Shown: positions 43,141 through 52,103 of the stretch, in pieces
Layout of the letters: each line of letters begins with the position of its first letter
Numbering within the stretch: the stretch's first letter is position 1
Assembly: GCA_963668445.1 (NCBI GenBank)
Contig: OY764335.1
Location: 682,001 to 746,000, forward strand
Source: Poriferisulfidus sp963668445
GTDB lineage: Bacteria; Pseudomonadota; Gammaproteobacteria; Poriferisulfidales; Poriferisulfidaceae
Length of the DNA stretch: 64,000 nucleotides
Direction: 5' to 3'
Made by a program: the position numbers and the translations under genes
Notes under the pieces: generated by a model
What the model saw: only the letters and a program-made list of their open reading frames with translations
Database searches by the model: none
What the model was told of the DNA's origin: nothing

Positions 43141-43416
43141 CCTGTACCGGCGTGGATGTTGCGGCATCGGCAGCCCGATGCACGGCTGCGTTTCCGCTTT
43201 CAGAAGGCTGCGGGTTGCAGACGGCCATCCCGTAAAATCTGTTGCCTCAGGGGATGACGCGGATGCGAGTCAGCGAGAGGTTCTTCGGAACTTCCGCATT
43301 GCCAACGCCGAATGGTTTTGGGACCCAACGGGGAGCCCCGGTTTTCCTTTGTGGATGGATGCCCAGTCGCATGGGCCGCAAACCACGGCAACAATACCAA
43401 ACAGAGGGATCAGACT
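43141..43416 (+). other. non-coding stretch upstream of the IS110-type transposase
   Basis: No gene can be supported here. It should contain the right break of the conjugative remnant and the left end of the insertion sequence. IS110-type elements often encode their guide (bridge) RNA in such a non-coding end, but I could not define its borders or structure by eye. Confidence 0.4.
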
Positions 43417-44586
43417 ATGACATCATTCATTGGAATGCCTGCAAGCGCGACTGCTGCACAGACTCCGCTGCCTGCGGCGTACGCAGGCTACGTCGGCATG
43501 GACGTGCACAAGGACAGCATCGCCGTCGCCATCGCCCATGCGGGCCGGGAGGCTCCGGTCTCCTTGGGAACGATTGCCAACACGCAGAAGGCCGTCTCCA
43601 AACTGATTCGGCGCCTGCGCCAGGAATCGGGCATGCTCCTGTTCTGCTATGAGGCCGGCCCATGCGGGTACGCCTTGTATCAGGGCCTGACGGCCATGGG
43701 TGTGGACTGCCAGGTGGTGGCGCCGCCGCGCAATGAGCGCATCAAGACCGATCGGCGGGACGCGCTGCGCCTAGCCCGATTCCTGCGGGCTGGGGAGTTG
43801 ACGGAAGTGTGGGTGCCCGATCAGGAACAGGAGGCGGTCCGGGACTTGTGCCGCTGCCGCGCCGACTTTATCGTGCATCGGCAAAAGGTGCGCCAGCAGT
43901 TGAATGCGTTCGTGCTGCGGCATGGGCACCATTGGCCGAGTCAACGCAAGCGCTGGACGCGCAAGCATCTGGAGTGGATGGAAGCACTCGATTTCCTGTA
44001 CGCCTCGCAGCGCGAAGTGCGCAACGAATACGTGGCGGCCATCCGCTTGGCCACTTCGCGGATTGCGGATCTGGACCGCAAGCTCAGCCACATGCTGACG
44101 CAATGGTCGTGGGCCCCGCTGGCGCACAACCTGATGGCTTTGCGTGGCTTCGACCAGCTGTCGGCCGTGACGCTGCTGTCGGAGTTGGGCGACCTCAGCC
44201 GGTTCAAGTCCCCGACGCAGCTCATGGGTTACCTCGGACTCGTGCCGAGCGTGTACAGTTCCGGCGTGCATCACTGGACGGGCGGCGTGACTCAGGCCGG
44301 CAATCGCCATGCCCGGCAAGTGCTGGTGGAAGCCGCGTGGCACTACCGCTTTCCGGCTCGGCAGACGACCTACATCACCCGCAAGGCGGAGAGCGTGCTG
44401 GCTTCGGCGCACGCGCAGGCCGTCGCGTGGAAGGCGCAGCAGCGTCTGTGCACCCGCTACCGCCAGTTCATAAAATCCGGCAAGAGCCAGAAGGTGGCAT
44501 GCGTGGCGGTCGCTCGCGAACTGGCGGGATTCGCGTGGGACATCTTCTGCCATGAGAAGGCGCGCGGCCGCGGCCGTCTGGCCTGA
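43417..44586 (+). CDS. IS110-family transposase
   Basis: A 389-residue DEDD transposase. The N-terminal RuvC-like domain opens YVGMDVHKDSIAVAI (first Asp), has CYEAGPCGYALYQGL (Glu) and TDRRDALRLARFLRAGEL (Asp pair). The C-terminal Transposase_20 domain has LRGFDQLSAVTLLSELGD, the serine region YLGLVPSVYSSG and GNRHARQVLVEAAWHYR. The gene looks complete. Family members recombine without terminal inverted repeats or with subterminal ones. It lies at the right end of the conjugative remnant. AGAGGGA precedes the ATG. Confidence 0.93.
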   Translation: MTSFIGMPASATAAQTPLPAAYAGYVGMDVHKDSIAVAIAHAGREAPVSLGTIANTQKAVSKLIRRLRQESGMLLFCYEAGPCGYALYQGLTAMGVDCQVVAPPRNERIKTDRRDALRLARFLRAGELTEVWVPDQEQEAVRDLCRCRADFIVHRQKVRQQLNAFVLRHGHHWPSQRKRWTRKHLEWMEALDFLYASQREVRNEYVAAIRLATSRIADLDRKLSHMLTQWSWAPLAHNLMALRGFDQLSAVTLLSELGDLSRFKSPTQLMGYLGLVPSVYSSGVHHWTGGVTQAGNRHARQVLVEAAWHYRFPARQTTYITRKAESVLASAHAQAVAWKAQQRLCTRYRQFIKSGKSQKVACVAVARELAGFAWDIFCHEKARGRGRLA

Positions 44587-44805
44587 GCGTCCTGCCGGGC
44601 GCAGCGATCAGAATGTTTCAGCCAGTCGGAGAATCCTTGGCATTTCTATATCGGCGCAAGCGCGGCCGCAGCCTGCGGCGGTGTCTGCGATCCATGCTAT
44701 TAGACGAAGGCCAGTTCCCGCGGCAATCCATCAGACCCCATCGATACCCAATTCGAGCAGCATGGCACGGGTCTCCTGCCGCAGATGGCTGGGGCATTCT
44801 GATCC
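44587..44805 (+). other. non-coding stretch downstream of the transposase
   Basis: Probably the right end of the IS110-type element followed by chromosomal sequence up to the kinase promoter. A near-perfect GCCGCAG/CTGCGGC stem occurs near 44667-44681. No gene is seen. Confidence 0.35.
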
Positions 44806-44835
44806 TTGCGCCCGGGCGCGCCGCGCCCGTATAAT
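44806..44835 (+). promoter_or_regulatory. promoter of the PfkB-type kinase gene
   Basis: TTGCGC (44806-44811) and a perfect TATAAT (44830-44835) are separated by 18 bases, 30 bases upstream of the ATG. Confidence 0.6.
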
Positions 44836-44865
44836 GCCCGGCGCCGATGCCTTCGTCAAAGCCCT

Positions 44866-45801
44866 ATGCCGGTCCTGATCTGCGGTTCGCTCGCGTACGA
44901 CATCCTGATGCGCTTCGAGGGGCGCTTCAAGGAGCACATCCTGCCGGAGAAGCTGGACACGCTCAATGTCTCGTTTCTGGCCGGGCACATGCGTCGCGAG
45001 TTCGGCGGCTGCGCTGGCAACATTGCCTATAACTTGGGGCTGCTCGGCGTGGACGCGTACCCGATGGCGACCGTCGGGGACGATTTCCGCGACTACGCAG
45101 ACTGGATGGATGCGCAAGGCGTGCAGCGCTCGCGCGTGAAGGAAGTGGACGCGACGTACACGGCGCAAGCCTTTATCACGACGGATCGCGACGATCGGCA
45201 AATCACCATCTTCCACCCGGGTGCCATGAACCGTTGCCACGAGCAGGAGGTGGACGCGGCAGGCGTCCGCTTGGGACTGATTTCGCCCGAAGGCCGCACC
45301 GGCATGATCGAGCATGCACGGCAGATGGCGGAGGCCGGCATCCCGTTCCTGTTCGATCCGGGGCAGGGGATGCCAATGTTCCAGAAAGAGGATTTCCTGA
45401 AGTTCCTGGAGCAGGCGACTTGGGCGGCATTCAACGAATACGAGGCAGAAATGATGCGCGACAAGGTCGGCTTGGATCCGGCGCAGCTGGCGGAGCGTCT
45501 GGAAGCGGTGCTGGTGACGCACGGCGCAAAGGGTTCGCGCATTTATCGGGCCGGGCGGCCGGTGCTGGAAATTCCGGCCGTTCCGGTTCTGCGGGACGTA
45601 GATCCGACCGGTTGCGGCGACGCGTACCGGGCCGGGCTGCTGTACGGCATCCTGAATGAGATGGACTGGGAGACCAACGGACGTTTGGGGGCGCTGATGG
45701 GCGCGTGCAAGGTGCAGCACCAAGGGGCGCAGAACCATACCCTTACACGGGATCAGATCTTCGAGGATTTTGCGGAGGCGTTCGGCTATTCGCCGCGCTA
45801 G
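44866..45801 (+). CDS. PfkB-family carbohydrate/nucleoside kinase, probably adenosine kinase
   Basis: A 311-residue ribokinase-fold kinase. The N-terminal region has ICGSLAYDILM and the glycine pair in FGGCAGNIAYNLGLLG. The anion hole and catalytic base are in DVDPTGCGDAYRAGLLYG. The opening, with a long loop (KLDTLNVSFLAGHM), resembles bacterial adenosine kinases of the PfkB type more than fructokinases, but the substrate is inferred. It has its own promoter and is followed by a 270-base gap before rimP. Confidence 0.85.
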   Translation: MPVLICGSLAYDILMRFEGRFKEHILPEKLDTLNVSFLAGHMRREFGGCAGNIAYNLGLLGVDAYPMATVGDDFRDYADWMDAQGVQRSRVKEVDATYTAQAFITTDRDDRQITIFHPGAMNRCHEQEVDAAGVRLGLISPEGRTGMIEHARQMAEAGIPFLFDPGQGMPMFQKEDFLKFLEQATWAAFNEYEAEMMRDKVGLDPAQLAERLEAVLVTHGAKGSRIYRAGRPVLEIPAVPVLRDVDPTGCGDAYRAGLLYGILNEMDWETNGRLGALMGACKVQHQGAQNHTLTRDQIFEDFAEAFGYSPR

Positions 45802-45992
45802 GAGGCGGTCGCGAACGGAACTGCCTCGGAGGCGAATTTGATGGCGGGACAGTTTTAATGCAACGCGTTGGCATCTGTCCATAGCTGCATAGGGTACGGC
45901 TGAGGCGAAAGTCATGGCGAAAAGGTCCGATGGCTTTCGGGGGGAGTTTCCGGTTTAGGGGCGCAGGGTGCGCCCCGCCCACGAATCCGTGC

Positions 45993-45998
45993 TATAAT
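45993..45998 (+). promoter_or_regulatory. -10 element of the rimP-nusA-infB operon
   Basis: A perfect TATAAT lies 77 bases before the chosen rimP start. A GGGGCGC/GCGCCCC stem (45958-45976) immediately upstream may end the kinase transcript. Confidence 0.5.
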
Positions 45999-46029
45999 GC
46001 TGCCATTGAGGACACTGGGTTCCCGGCAG

Positions 46030-46052
46030 AAACCCCCGCATAGGGGGTTTTT
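46030..46052 (+). terminator. attenuator-like hairpin in the rimP leader
   Basis: AAACCCCC (46030-46037) pairs with GGGGGTTT (46043-46050) around a five-base loop, and the T run continues to 46052. This has the form of an intrinsic terminator, placed between the promoter and rimP. Leaders with such a hairpin are known upstream of rimP-nusA operons and are thought to allow autoregulation, for example by NusA. Confidence 0.7.
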
Positions 46053-46074
46053 GTTAGGCGCACGGAGGATGGCG

Positions 46075-46539
46075 ATGCGCGCGGATGGCGCGGCACAGAC
46101 GCTGCAGGCCCTGATCGCCCCCCAAGTCGAGAAGATGGGCTATGAGCTCTGGGGGCTGCAATGTCACTTCGGGGCGCGCCGCGGCCGGGTATGCGTCTAC
46201 ATCGACCACCCGGAAGGCATCACGCATGCGGATTGCGCGGCGGTGAGCGACCAGATCAGCGGGCTGCTGGATGTGGCCGATCCGATCCAGAGGGCATATC
46301 GGCTGGAGGTGTCGTCGCCCGGCTTGGACCGGCTGCTGATGCGGCCGGAGCATTTCCGGCGCTATCAGGGTGCCCGCGTGTCGGTGCGATTGCGCTGGCC
46401 TCTGGAGGGGCGCCGCCGCTTCGACGGCTGCATTGCGGCGGCGGGCGACAGTGCTGTGGACATTCGGGAAGACGACGTGGCGTTCGTGGTTCCCTATGCT
46501 GCAATCGCGCAGGCGCGCTTGCATTACGAAGAGGAGTGA
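46075..46539 (+). CDS. rimP: ribosome maturation factor RimP
   Basis: A 154-residue factor for 30S subunit maturation. The N-terminal domain has GYELWGLQC and VYIDHPEGITHADCAAVSDQI; the family motif EVSSPGLDRLL is exact, and an SH3-like C-terminal domain follows. Two ATGs compete: the first (46069) directly abuts GGAGG, whereas ATG 46075 is six bases from it and is chosen. It is the first gene of the translation operon. Confidence 0.94.
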   Translation: MRADGAAQTLQALIAPQVEKMGYELWGLQCHFGARRGRVCVYIDHPEGITHADCAAVSDQISGLLDVADPIQRAYRLEVSSPGLDRLLMRPEHFRRYQGARVSVRLRWPLEGRRRFDGCIAAAGDSAVDIREDDVAFVVPYAAIAQARLHYEEE

Positions 46540-46546
46540 CAAACTT

Positions 46547-48058
46547 ATGAGCAATGCCGGTTTGGACATCTTGGGCGTGGTCGACGCGGCCGCCAACGAG
46601 AAGGGTGTCAAGCACGAGGTCATTTTCGAGGCCTTGGAAGTCGCACTGGCGGCGGCCACGCGTCGTGCGCTGGGCAACGAGGCGGACGTGCGCATTGAGA
46701 TCGACCGTGATAGCGGCGGCTATGAGACGTTTCGCCGCTGGCAGGTCATGGCGGATGACGATCCGGAATTCGAATCGCCGGAAAACCAGGTTCTGCTGAG
46801 CGTGGCGCAGCAGCGCGACGCCTCTCTGGGAGTCGGCGACTACATTGAGGAGCCGATCGAATCGGTGGACATCGCGCGGGTCACCGCCTATACCGCCAAG
46901 CAGGTCATCGTGCAGAAGGTACGCGAGGCGGAACGGGCGCAGGTCGCCGAGGCGTACGAGGACAAGGTGGGCGATTTGCTGATCGGCATCGTCAAGCGGG
47001 TCGAGCACTCCGGCGCCTACATTGATCTGGGCGGCAATGCGGAGGGCTTCATCCCGCGGGAAGAAACGATCCAGCGCGAAATCATCCGCACCGGCGACCG
47101 GTTGCGCGCGTATCTGCGCGAAGTGCGCCAAGAGACGCGCGGGCCGCAATTGATCCTGTCCCGAACATCGCCCGAATTCCTGAAGAAGCTGTTCCATCTT
47201 GAAGTGCCGGAGATTGAGCAGGGCCTGATCGAGATCATGGGCGCGGCCCGAGACCCGGGCATCCGCGCCAAGATTGCGGTGCGCACCCACGACTCGCGGC
47301 TGGATCCGGTCGGCGCGTGCGTGGGCATGCGCGGGTCGCGGGTGCAGGCCGTGTCCAACGAACTGTCCGGCGAACGCATCGACATCATCACGTGGGACGA
47401 GCATCCGGCGCAATACGTCATCAACGCCATGTCGCTGCCGTCGGTCGACGAAATCGTCCAGGACGATGAGAGCAAGACCATCGACATCGCGGTCGACGAG
47501 GACCGGCTGTCCCAAGCCATCGGACGCAACGGCCAGAATGTTCGCCTGGCCAGCCAACTCACCGGCTGGACGCTGAACGTGATGACGGCGCAGGAACTGC
47601 GCGAGAAGGTGGATCAGGAGCAGCGGGCACTGGAAGAGAGCTTCCAGGAGCAATTGGACGTGGACGAGCACATCGCCGCGATTTTGGTGGAGAACGGCTT
47701 CCGGGACATTCAGGAGTTGGCGTATGTTTCCGAACAGGACCTGCTGCAGATCGAGGAATTCAATGAGCAGGTTGTCTCCGAACTCAAGGAGCGGGCGCAG
47801 GATCATATGACGCAGAGCCCCGACATGGCGGAAGACGAAGACATTCTGGGCGTCGAAGGCATGGACATCGATTTGGCGATGCAATTGGCACTGCATGGCA
47901 CCACCACCCGCCGGCAATTGGCTGAAATGTCGCTGGACGAACTGCTCGAGGCCGTCAAGGACCTGGACGAGGGCCGGGCCGGGGAGCTGATCATGAAGGC
48001 CCGCGAAACGCTGGTGCTGCAGGCTTCGGTGGCGGACGGCGAGCCGGCGCAAGGCTGA
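46547..48058 (+). CDS. nusA: transcription termination/antitermination factor NusA
   Basis: A 503-residue NusA. The order is an N-terminal RNA-polymerase-binding domain, an S1 domain (GIVKRVEHSGAYIDLGGNAEGFIP), two KH domains (GACVGMRGSRVQAVSNELSGERID and DRLSQAIGRNGQNVRLASQLTGW) and two C-terminal acidic helix-hairpin repeats (from about residue 365). Length is near E. coli (495). It lies seven bases after rimP and 14 before infB. Confidence 0.97.
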   Translation: MSNAGLDILGVVDAAANEKGVKHEVIFEALEVALAAATRRALGNEADVRIEIDRDSGGYETFRRWQVMADDDPEFESPENQVLLSVAQQRDASLGVGDYIEEPIESVDIARVTAYTAKQVIVQKVREAERAQVAEAYEDKVGDLLIGIVKRVEHSGAYIDLGGNAEGFIPREETIQREIIRTGDRLRAYLREVRQETRGPQLILSRTSPEFLKKLFHLEVPEIEQGLIEIMGAARDPGIRAKIAVRTHDSRLDPVGACVGMRGSRVQAVSNELSGERIDIITWDEHPAQYVINAMSLPSVDEIVQDDESKTIDIAVDEDRLSQAIGRNGQNVRLASQLTGWTLNVMTAQELREKVDQEQRALEESFQEQLDVDEHIAAILVENGFRDIQELAYVSEQDLLQIEEFNEQVVSELKERAQDHMTQSPDMAEDEDILGVEGMDIDLAMQLALHGTTTRRQLAEMSLDELLEAVKDLDEGRAGELIMKARETLVLQASVADGEPAQG

Positions 48059-48072
48059 GCGGAGAAGCAGAC

Positions 48073-50451
48073 ATGTCGACCGTCGCGGAATACGCTCCAT
48101 CCCTGAAAATGTCGCCCGAGCAGATGCTCGATCTGTGCAAGCGCGCCGGCTTGACCAAGCAGACCGAGCAGGATCTTCTGAGCGAGGAGGACAAGCGGCA
48201 GCTATTCAATTTCGTGCGCAAGGGCGGAGCTTCGAAAGTGACGCTGGTGCAATCCCGCCCGTCAGCCGGCCAAGTGGAAATTCCGCGGACCAGCGGCCCC
48301 GGGCGCAATCGGGTCAAGGTCAAAGTCAAAGGCAAATACCAGAAAGTGAGCCCGCATGCGGAAGAGCCGAAAAAGCCGTCGGCCGAAGCCGCGCCTGAGC
48401 CGGCCGAGGAATCTGCTCCGCAGGCGCCTGGGCCGGTCGCGGACGAACCGGTCGAAGCCAAGCCGAAAAAGGCGGAGGCGAAGCCGCGGGCGAAGCCGGA
48501 CGCTCCGCCTCGGGGCGCACGGAAGGGCAAGTCCCGCGCCCGGGGACGCGAGGCGCACGGCAAATCCGGCCAGACCCATGAGCGGCAGCGCGGCCGTCTG
48601 CACATCGAAAGCCAGCGTCGGCCACGTACGCGGCGCGCCAAGAAGCGCGGGCAGGTGGTGGTCGACAACAAGCATCAATTCATGGAGCCGACTGAGCAGA
48701 TCGTTCGCGAGGTGGCGATCCGCGGTTCCCTGACGGTCGCCGAACTGGCGATGGCCATGGCGGTCAAGGCCTCGGCCGTCATCAAAACGCTGATGGAAAT
48801 GGGCGAAACGGCCACCATCAACGACCCGCTGGCGCCCGATGTCGCCGAACTGGTGGTCGAGACCATGGGGCACAAGGTGCAGCGCGTGCGCGAAGAGGAT
48901 GTGGAGGCCGAGCTGCTGCTGGATTCGACGCCGAGCGGAGACCCGGTGCGGCGTCCGCCCGTGGTGACGGTCATGGGCCATGTCGACCATGGCAAGACGT
49001 CGCTGCTGGATCATATCCGCAAGACCCGCGTGGCGGCTGGCGAAGCCGGCGGCATCACGCAGCACATCGGGGCGTACCAGTTGGAGACGGCGCACGGGCG
49101 CATCACGTTTCTGGATACGCCCGGCCATGCGGCTTTCACCGCCATGCGGGCCCGCGGCGCCCGTTGTACCGATCTCGTGGTGCTGGTGGTGGCGGCCGAC
49201 GACGGTGTCAAGCCGCAGACCGAGGAGGCAGTGCGCCATGCCCGCGACGCGGAAGTGCCGATCATCGTGGCGATCAATAAGATGGATCGCGACAATGCAG
49301 ATCCCGAGCAGGTGCGTACGGGGCTGGCAGCGTTGGGCGTGCAGCCAGAAGATTGGGGCGGAGACGTGGCGTTCGTGCCGGTTTCGGCCAAGACTGGCGA
49401 GGGTGTGGACACATTGCTGGAAACCATTTCCCTGCATGCGGAACTGCTGGATCTGAAGGCGCCGGCCGAAGGCATGGCCAACGGTGTCATCATCGAGTCC
49501 AGTCTGGATAAGGGCCGGGGCGTGACGGCGACGGTGCTGGTGCAGGCCGGTCGCCTGCGCCGCCGCGACTTGCTGCTGTGCGGCCAGGAACATGGACGGG
49601 TGCGCAGTATGTTCGACGACAGCGGCACTTCGGTCGAGGAAGCGGGCCCCTCATTCCCGGTGCTGGTGCTGGGCCTCTCCGGAGTTCCGCAGGCGGGCGA
49701 TGCGGTGCATGTGCTTGCCGATGAGCAGAAGGCCCGCGAAATGGCGGATTACCGGAAGGAAGCCGAAAAGCGCCGGCAGATGGCGGAATCGCGCGAGTCC
49801 GCATTGGCGTGGACGACGCGCATGGACGAACAGCCGAAAGCGGTGCTCAACCTGATCGTGAAGGCGGACGTGCGCGGCAGCAGCGAAGCCTTGCGAAGCT
49901 CTCTCGAAAACCTGTCTACGGAAGAGGCGGAGATCAAGATCGTGCTGTCCGGCATTGGCGGCATTAATGAATCCGATGCGGTGCTGGCCGATACGTCGCA
50001 ATCGATTCTGCTGGGCTTCAACGTGCGTGCGGACAGCGCGGCGCGGCGCATCATCGCCGACCGGGAGTTGGACTTGCGCTACTACAACGTCATCTACGAA
50101 CTGATGGACGATGTCAAGAAGGCGCTGGAGCAGCAGTTGGCGCCGGAGATTCGCGAGGAGATCGTGGGACTGGCGGAAGTGCGCGATGTCTTCCGCTCCA
50201 GCAAGATGGGCGCAGTCGCCGGCTGCCGGGTCGCAGAAGGCTCCGTCCAGCGCGGCTATCCGATTCGAGTGTTGCGCGATCATGTGGTGGTCTACGAAGG
50301 GGAACTGGAGTCCTTGCGCCGCTACAAGGACGATGTCGACGAAGTGCCGAATGGCACGGAATGCGGCATTGCGGTCGCCCATTACAATGACGTGCAGGTC
50401 GGCGATCAGATCGAGGTGTACCGCCGCGTGGAGACGGCGCGCACGCTTTAG
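48073..50451 (+). CDS. infB: translation initiation factor IF-2
   Basis: A 792-residue IF-2. The N-terminal IF2N domain (about 1-55) is followed by a shortened Lys/Pro/Ala-rich linker and a second IF2N-like domain (about 200-270). The G domain has GHVDHGKTSLLD, DTPGHAAF and NKMD, and domains II-IV close the protein. The linker is about 100 residues shorter than in E. coli (890), which is common. It is the third gene of the operon. Confidence 0.97.
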   Translation: MSTVAEYAPSLKMSPEQMLDLCKRAGLTKQTEQDLLSEEDKRQLFNFVRKGGASKVTLVQSRPSAGQVEIPRTSGPGRNRVKVKVKGKYQKVSPHAEEPKKPSAEAAPEPAEESAPQAPGPVADEPVEAKPKKAEAKPRAKPDAPPRGARKGKSRARGREAHGKSGQTHERQRGRLHIESQRRPRTRRAKKRGQVVVDNKHQFMEPTEQIVREVAIRGSLTVAELAMAMAVKASAVIKTLMEMGETATINDPLAPDVAELVVETMGHKVQRVREEDVEAELLLDSTPSGDPVRRPPVVTVMGHVDHGKTSLLDHIRKTRVAAGEAGGITQHIGAYQLETAHGRITFLDTPGHAAFTAMRARGARCTDLVVLVVAADDGVKPQTEEAVRHARDAEVPIIVAINKMDRDNADPEQVRTGLAALGVQPEDWGGDVAFVPVSAKTGEGVDTLLETISLHAELLDLKAPAEGMANGVIIESSLDKGRGVTATVLVQAGRLRRRDLLLCGQEHGRVRSMFDDSGTSVEEAGPSFPVLVLGLSGVPQAGDAVHVLADEQKAREMADYRKEAEKRRQMAESRESALAWTTRMDEQPKAVLNLIVKADVRGSSEALRSSLENLSTEEAEIKIVLSGIGGINESDAVLADTSQSILLGFNVRADSAARRIIADRELDLRYYNVIYELMDDVKKALEQQLAPEIREEIVGLAEVRDVFRSSKMGAVAGCRVAEGSVQRGYPIRVLRDHVVVYEGELESLRRYKDDVDEVPNGTECGIAVAHYNDVQVGDQIEVYRRVETARTL

Positions 50452-50499
50452 GCCGAGCGCAGCGGCCGCGCACGAGAATCTCCATGGGGGGCGAAGACC

Positions 50500-50874
50500 A
50501 TGAGCGGGAAGATTGCAGGCCAGCGCCCGGCAGCGGTTGGCGAGCAGGTTCGCAGGCTTCTGGGTCCGGCCCTGCTGCATGAGGTGGGCGATCCGCGACT
50601 AGGGCGGCTGACCATTTCCGAAGTGGCGATGAGCCGCGATCTGAAGCATGCGACGGTCTACGTCATCAGCGCCCAGACGATAAGCGCACAGCGGCGTGCG
50701 GAAATCGAAGCCGGATTCCGCAGCAGCACCCCCTTTTTGCGGCGCCTGCTGGGCGAGCGTGGCGGCTTGCGCTATGTGCCGCATCTGCGGTTCGTGCTGG
50801 ACGAGACGGAGGAGCGGGCCCAGCGCATTGAAATGCTGCTCGAGCAGTCCGCGCGCGCCGACCTTTCTTCGTGA
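50500..50874 (+). CDS. rbfA: 30S ribosome-binding factor A
   Basis: A 124-residue KH-type cold-shock ribosome maturation factor. The core is VGEQVRRLLGPALLHEVGDPRLGRLTISEVAMSRDLKHATVYV, of which the DPRL and SRDL blocks are diagnostic. It starts 48 bases after infB, and its stop overlaps the GTG of truB. Confidence 0.93.
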   Translation: MSGKIAGQRPAAVGEQVRRLLGPALLHEVGDPRLGRLTISEVAMSRDLKHATVYVISAQTISAQRRAEIEAGFRSSTPFLRRLLGERGGLRYVPHLRFVLDETEERAQRIEMLLEQSARADLSS

Positions 50875-51794
50875 CTGGCGACCGACCGTCCGGCTGGGTG
50901 ATGCTGGACAAGCCGACCGGCCTGAGTTCGGCGCAAGCGACTGCCCGCATCAAGCGTTTGTACCAAGCCGATCGGGCCGGCCATGCAGGCACCTTGGATC
51001 CGTTGGCAAGCGGCCTGCTGGCAGTGGCGCTGGGGTCTTCCACGCGCTGGTGTGCCTATTTGCTGGATGCGCCGAAGACGTACCGCTTTTCGGTGCGGCT
51101 GGGCCAGGAGACGGACAGCCAGGACGCGGAAGGTTTGGAGCACGCCCGTCCGCCGGCACTGGTGCCGGCCATGACCCGGGCCGATGTCGAAGCACTGCTG
51201 AGACGCTTTACGGGCGTCATCCGGCAGCGGCCGCCCATGCATTCGGCGGTTAAAGTCGGCGGCCAGCGGCTGTACAAGCTGGCGCGCGAAGGCAAGACGG
51301 TGGAGCGACCGCATCGCGAAGTCACTATTGAGCAATTGACGCTGCTGGAGGTTCGGGAGGCGGAATGGGAACTCGAAGTTCGCTGCAGCAAAGGCACGTA
51401 TGTACGCACGCTGGGCCACGATTTGGGCCAGGCGGTGGGCTGCGGAGCATATGTCAGCGCCTTGCGGCGCACGGGCCTCGGAGGCTTTGGCGAAGCGCAG
51501 GCCGTGACAATGGAGCAGTTGGAGGCGGATTCCGAAGAGGCGCGATTGGGCCGGCTGTTGCCGGCCGATGCCGGGCTTCCGGACTGGCCTTCGCATGAAT
51601 GCCAGCCGAACGAAGAGCGGGCGCTGCGCTGCGGACAGGCCATTGCCGACAGTGCGGCGACAGGTTGGGTCAAGCTTCGGGATGCGCATGGCGAGTTTTT
51701 CGGCGTGGCGGAAGCGCACGGGGATGGCTGGCTGCGCCCGCGGCGCCTGATGCAGGACAGTTCTTCGGGTGCAAGCGGCGGGCATCCCGTATAA
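50871..51794 (+). CDS. truB: tRNA pseudouridine-55 synthase
   Basis: A 307-residue TruB that makes pseudouridine 55 in the T loop of tRNAs. The catalytic Asp is in HAGTLDPLASGLL. The GWVMLDKPTGLSS opening, the KGTYVRTLGHDLG block and a C-terminal PUA-like domain are present. The start is GTG 50871, overlapping the rbfA stop (GTGA). rpsO, which usually follows, is not here; a tRNA-Thr gene comes next. Confidence 0.95.
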   Translation: MTGDRPSGWVMLDKPTGLSSAQATARIKRLYQADRAGHAGTLDPLASGLLAVALGSSTRWCAYLLDAPKTYRFSVRLGQETDSQDAEGLEHARPPALVPAMTRADVEALLRRFTGVIRQRPPMHSAVKVGGQRLYKLAREGKTVERPHREVTIEQLTLLEVREAEWELEVRCSKGTYVRTLGHDLGQAVGCGAYVSALRRTGLGGFGEAQAVTMEQLEADSEEARLGRLLPADAGLPDWPSHECQPNEERALRCGQAIADSAATGWVKLRDAHGEFFGVAEAHGDGWLRPRRLMQDSSSGASGGHPV

Positions 51795-51795
51795 T
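51790..51795 (+). promoter_or_regulatory. -10 element before tRNA-Thr
   Basis: A perfect TATAAT overlaps the last codon and stop of truB, 16 bases upstream of the tRNA. The -35 region would lie inside truB and is weak. Confidence 0.45.
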
Positions 51796-51811
51796 GCAAT
51801 GAGGCATTCGT

Positions 51812-51887
51812 GCTGGCGTAGCTCAGTCGGCAGAGCAGCTGTTTTGTAAACAGCCGGTCGGAGGTTCGAATCCTCTCGCCAGCTCCA
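51812..51887 (+). tRNA. tRNA-Thr (anticodon TGT)
   Basis: A 76-base cloverleaf with acceptor GCTGGCG/CGCCAGC and encoded TCCA. The anticodon loop TTTGTAA in a CTGT/ACAG stem gives TGT. The D and T arms are canonical (GGTTCGAATCC). Confidence 0.97.
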
Positions 51888-52044
51888 GCCCCGCCGAGGC
51901 TTTCGGGATGGGATGGTGATGGAGATCTAAAGATGTGTTTTTAGGAAATTTGTTATTGATCAATTATTTATAGAATAATATAAAGAATATTTCAAGCATT
52001 TGCGCCATCGCTTAGGGAACGTCAAACCCAACGCCAATCTTTGC

Positions 52045-52050
52045 TATAAT
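52045..52050 (+). promoter_or_regulatory. -10 element of the molybdoenzyme operon
   Basis: A perfect TATAAT lies 53 bases before the ATG. The 216-base gap after tRNA-Thr contains an AT-rich tract (about 51930-52000), which may serve as an upstream element or regulator site. GGGAGGAG is a strong ribosome-binding site 6-13 bases before the ATG. Confidence 0.5.
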
Positions 52051-52103
52051 TCAAAACCGAACGCAGGCGCGGAGCTTGCGGCACATCTGGGAGGAGTTGT
52101 TTT

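Noticed and set aside
44731..45915. Long open frame antisense to the PfkB-type kinase
   Set aside because: It is a shadow of GC-rich codon use; the product is Arg/His/Pro-rich with no domain, whereas the plus-strand kinase has all motifs and a promoter.
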